From assembly GCA_037144095.1 (NCBI GenBank), contig JBAWXL010000084.1:1-16203 (forward strand): a stretch of 16,203 nt of DNA. Reading direction: 5' to 3'. The first letter of the stretch is position 1. Every line of letters starts with the position of its first letter. A program made the position numbers and the translations under genes. The notes beneath the pieces are model-generated. The model did not search any database. It was given only the letters and a program-made list of their open reading frames with translations, and was not told where the DNA came from. Source of the stretch: CAIXTV01 sp037144095 (lineage in GTDB: Bacteria; Bacteroidota; Bacteroidia; Bacteroidales; CAIXTV01). Shown here piece by piece: positions 14,926 through 16,203 of the stretch.

Positions 14926-15368
14926 TGCGTATTGTTTTAGATACCAATATAGTCTTTAGTGCCATTTTAAACACCAATAGCAAAATAGCCCGTATTATTT
15001 TGCAACCCAAAAATAAAATTAATTTTTACTCAACAGAACAGCTGCTGTTTGAGATAGAAAATCATAAAGACAAAATCAAACAACTATCCGGCTATTCTGA
15101 CTTTGATTTGTATAAAGTTATAAAATTGATTACAGATAAAATTAGATTTATCAATATTAAATTGGTCTCAAAAGAATCGTTTAAATTTGCTGAAAATTTG
15201 ACTTTTGACATTGATATCGACGACACTGAATTTATTGCACTGACAGAGCACATCAAAGGAAAGTTTTGGAGCGGAGATAAAGAACTTCAAAAAGGATTAT
15301 TGATAATAGGCTGGAATAAATTTATCTCCACTGATGAATTATATGAAAAGCAACTTGGGAAAAAGTAA
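14925..15368 (+). CDS. PIN-domain ribonuclease toxin
   Basis: The 147-residue product starts at the ATG overlapping the antitoxin stop. A longer frame from 14895 would lie inside the antitoxin. It has the PIN acidic set: Asp6 in VLDTNIVFS, Glu43 in LFEIENH, Asp99/Asp100 in DIDIDDTEF and Asp118 in WSGDKEL. The spacing is that of VapC-like and 'putative toxin COG1569-like' PIN proteins, and the length fits. It would cleave RNA, often tRNA or rRNA, when free of its antitoxin. All catalytic positions are present, so the toxin is probably active. It is cotranscribed with the antitoxin. Confidence 0.92.
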   Translation: MRIVLDTNIVFSAILNTNSKIARIILQPKNKINFYSTEQLLFEIENHKDKIKQLSGYSDFDLYKVIKLITDKIRFINIKLVSKESFKFAENLTFDIDIDDTEFIALTEHIKGKFWSGDKELQKGLLIIGWNKFISTDELYEKQLGKK

Positions 15369-15390
15369 AACATTTACCTATGTGGTTTTT

Positions 15391-15420
15391 ATTGGGATAA
15401 TGATAAAATATCTATGTTTG
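15391..15420 (+). promoter_or_regulatory. Bacteroidetes-type promoter of the second toxin-antitoxin locus
   Basis: ATTG (15391-15394) and TATGTTTG (15413-15420) are separated by 18 bases, matching the TTTG / TAnnTTTG arrangement closely. The ATG of the antitoxin at 15437 follows 16 bases later, implying a very short leader. It is the best-formed plus-strand promoter in the window. Confidence 0.7.
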
Positions 15421-15436
15421 TAGCAAATGTAATATT

Positions 15437-15652
15437 ATGAAAACTCAAACTTTAAAATTCAATAATATTATTGAAAGTATTTATGGTTTGCCCCTCGAAG
15501 ACAGATTAGAGATTAAAATTCTGTTAGAGCATAATATAGCTGATGCCAGAAGAGATGAGATTGCAAATAACCACAAACAATCTGTTGAAGAAAATAAATC
15601 AGGGAAACTGAAATTTTCCTCAAATATTGAGGAACTCAAGAAAATGATCTAA
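15437..15652 (+). CDS. antitoxin of a RelE/ParE-type pair (toxin decayed)
   Basis: The 71-residue protein starts MKTQTLKFNNIIESIYGLPL and continues with EDRLEIKILLEHNIADARRD and a charged C-terminal region ending SSNIEELKKMI. This layout, a short N-terminal DNA-binding part and a C-terminal toxin-wrapping tail, is common in antitoxins paired with RelE/ParE toxins in Bacteroidetes. Its stop overlaps the ATG of the toxin remnant by one base (TAATG). The frame is intact and has a good promoter, so it may still be expressed even though the partner is destroyed. Confidence 0.8.
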   Translation: MKTQTLKFNNIIESIYGLPLEDRLEIKILLEHNIADARRDEIANNHKQSVEENKSGKLKFSSNIEELKKMI

Positions 15653-15821
15653 TGGAAGTTTCATTTAGCGATTCTTTTAAGAAAGTATTCAGAAAGAGAA
15701 TTAAATCTACTGAAATGGATTTTCTCTATCAATTATAATTTTCCGGTGGTATTTAATTTCACGAAAGACAAACCAACAAAAGCCGTTTTTTGATTTAGGA
15801 ACACACGAAGAAGTGTATTGA
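15652..15821 (+). pseudogene. RelE/ParE-family toxin pseudogene (internal deletion plus frameshift)
   Basis: The start is typical of the family: MEVSFSDSFKKVFRKRIKST in frame 1. The reading then jumps at about 15720 to frame 2, where FSINYNFPVVFNFTKDKPTK and KAVF match the family's central and C-terminal strands (compare the usual WSFSIxYDLRVVF). After a T-run (about 15785-15791) frame 3 gives DLGTHEEVY and a stop at 15819-15821, the family's normal end. An intact member has about 90 residues; about 40-45 residues in the middle are missing. The loss abolishes the toxin. Confidence 0.85.
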
Positions 15822-15863
15822 CAATTCAACTTTCAGTAAAATCTACATGATTTTTTCAAAATA

Positions 15864-15968
15864 ACCGACTTATCAACTTCCTCAACCAACTTGTCAAGTT
15901 GGTTCACCTTTCTGTCAAGTTCCTCAACCGACTTATGAAGTTCCTTAACCAAGTTGACAAGTTCTTGA
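15864..15968. repeat. tandem array 2: five 21-bp units with CAAGTT/CAACTT cores
   Basis: Five units of exactly 21 bases start at 15864, 15885, 15906, 15927 and 15948, with shared pattern ACCnACTTnTCAAGTTCCTC plus A. The minus strand is open from 15988 to 15833 (51 codons, no ATG) and reads as a heptad repeat such as LDRKVNQ, LDKLVEE, VDKSVIL, with Val and Leu spaced 4-3, a coiled-coil pattern. Unit 2 also contains a 10-bp palindrome, AACCAACTTG T CAAGTTGGTT (15884-15904). The array begins 43 bases after the toxin remnant. Whether it is DNA-level or coding is unresolved. Confidence 0.88.
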
Positions 15969-16018
15969 TCCTGTAGGTTAGATTTGTTTTAATGCAATGT
16001 GTATTTGTACTTTGAAAA

Positions 16019-16203
16019 GCATCAATTTGAATTAAAAATCACTCAGTCAGGGGCAAAATACTAGCTTGAAGAATTGAAAATATCACATGTAGAATCGAAA
16101 ATCCAGCATCCAGAATCGTAAATTGTTCAGCTAGATTCACAAAAAGTCAATCTGGATTTATAAACTGTTGATCTAGATTCACAAATAGTTAATCTGGATT
16201 TAT
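16019..16203. repeat. tandem array 3: degenerate 21-bp units, running off the window
   Basis: Clear 21-base units start at 16061, 16082, 16103, 16124, 16145, 16166 and 16187 (cut by the window end). Two weaker units probably precede them from 16019. Most end in AAAT or AAAA, and the middle is AGAATCG, TAGATTCA or TGGATTTA. Units 4-5 and 6-7 form a 42-base higher-order repeat, since 16124-16165 resembles 16166-16203. Stop codons interrupt the minus frame and one of the plus frames, so this array is unlikely to be coding. It continues beyond the window. Confidence 0.85.

Overview
The window looks like a chromosomal segment of a Bacteroidota (Bacteroidetes) bacterium, outside the well-studied genera. 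The DNA is AT-rich. Several genes carry the phylum's -7 promoter box (TAnnTTTG), start codons follow A-rich leaders rather than clear Shine-Dalgarno sites, and the families include a DUF5777 beta-barrel, a Bacteroidetes-style lipoprotein cytochrome pair and a 967-residue secreted M16 peptidase. I cannot assign a genus.

Left part (1-9768, all minus strand). A tRNA-Lys(TTT) with its own promoter opens the window. Next comes an envelope gene set, read from 3227 down to 209: a two-haem-site c-type cytochrome lipoprotein, a one-haem-site cytochrome lipoprotein, a membrane-anchored OB-fold protein, a YceI family protein and a DUF5777 outer-membrane-type barrel. It looks like one operon for periplasmic electron transfer or related lipid-binding chemistry. 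A second pair (6177 down to 3518) is an unrecognised protein followed 11 bases later by a TMTC-like multi-membrane protein with C-terminal TPRs. After a 690-base non-coding stretch comes the M16 zinc peptidase (9768-6865).

Middle (9769-11489, plus strand). A DEDDh exonuclease is divergent from the peptidase, followed by a WYL-domain regulator whose leader holds a 13-bp perfect hairpin.

Right part (11552-16203, plus strand) is accessory DNA, visibly more AT-rich. It holds a tight three-gene cassette (PD-(D/E)XK nuclease-like protein, RNase J-like beta-CASP hydrolase, leucine-rich-repeat protein), a small orphan or broken ORF, an intact antitoxin/PIN toxin pair, and a second antitoxin whose RelE/ParE-type toxin is destroyed by an internal deletion plus a frameshift. 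The cassette is the best candidate for an undescribed nucleic-acid-targeting, possibly defensive, system, with the WYL protein as a possible regulator.

The most unusual DNA-level signal is three separate tandem arrays (6248-6457, 15864-15968, about 16019 to the window end). All have a 21-bp period but unrelated unit sequences. One reads as a coiled-coil heptad peptide on the minus strand without an ATG, another is interrupted by stops in the frames I read, and the first has A-tracts spaced about one helical turn apart. Nothing in the gene annotation explains why the same period recurs.
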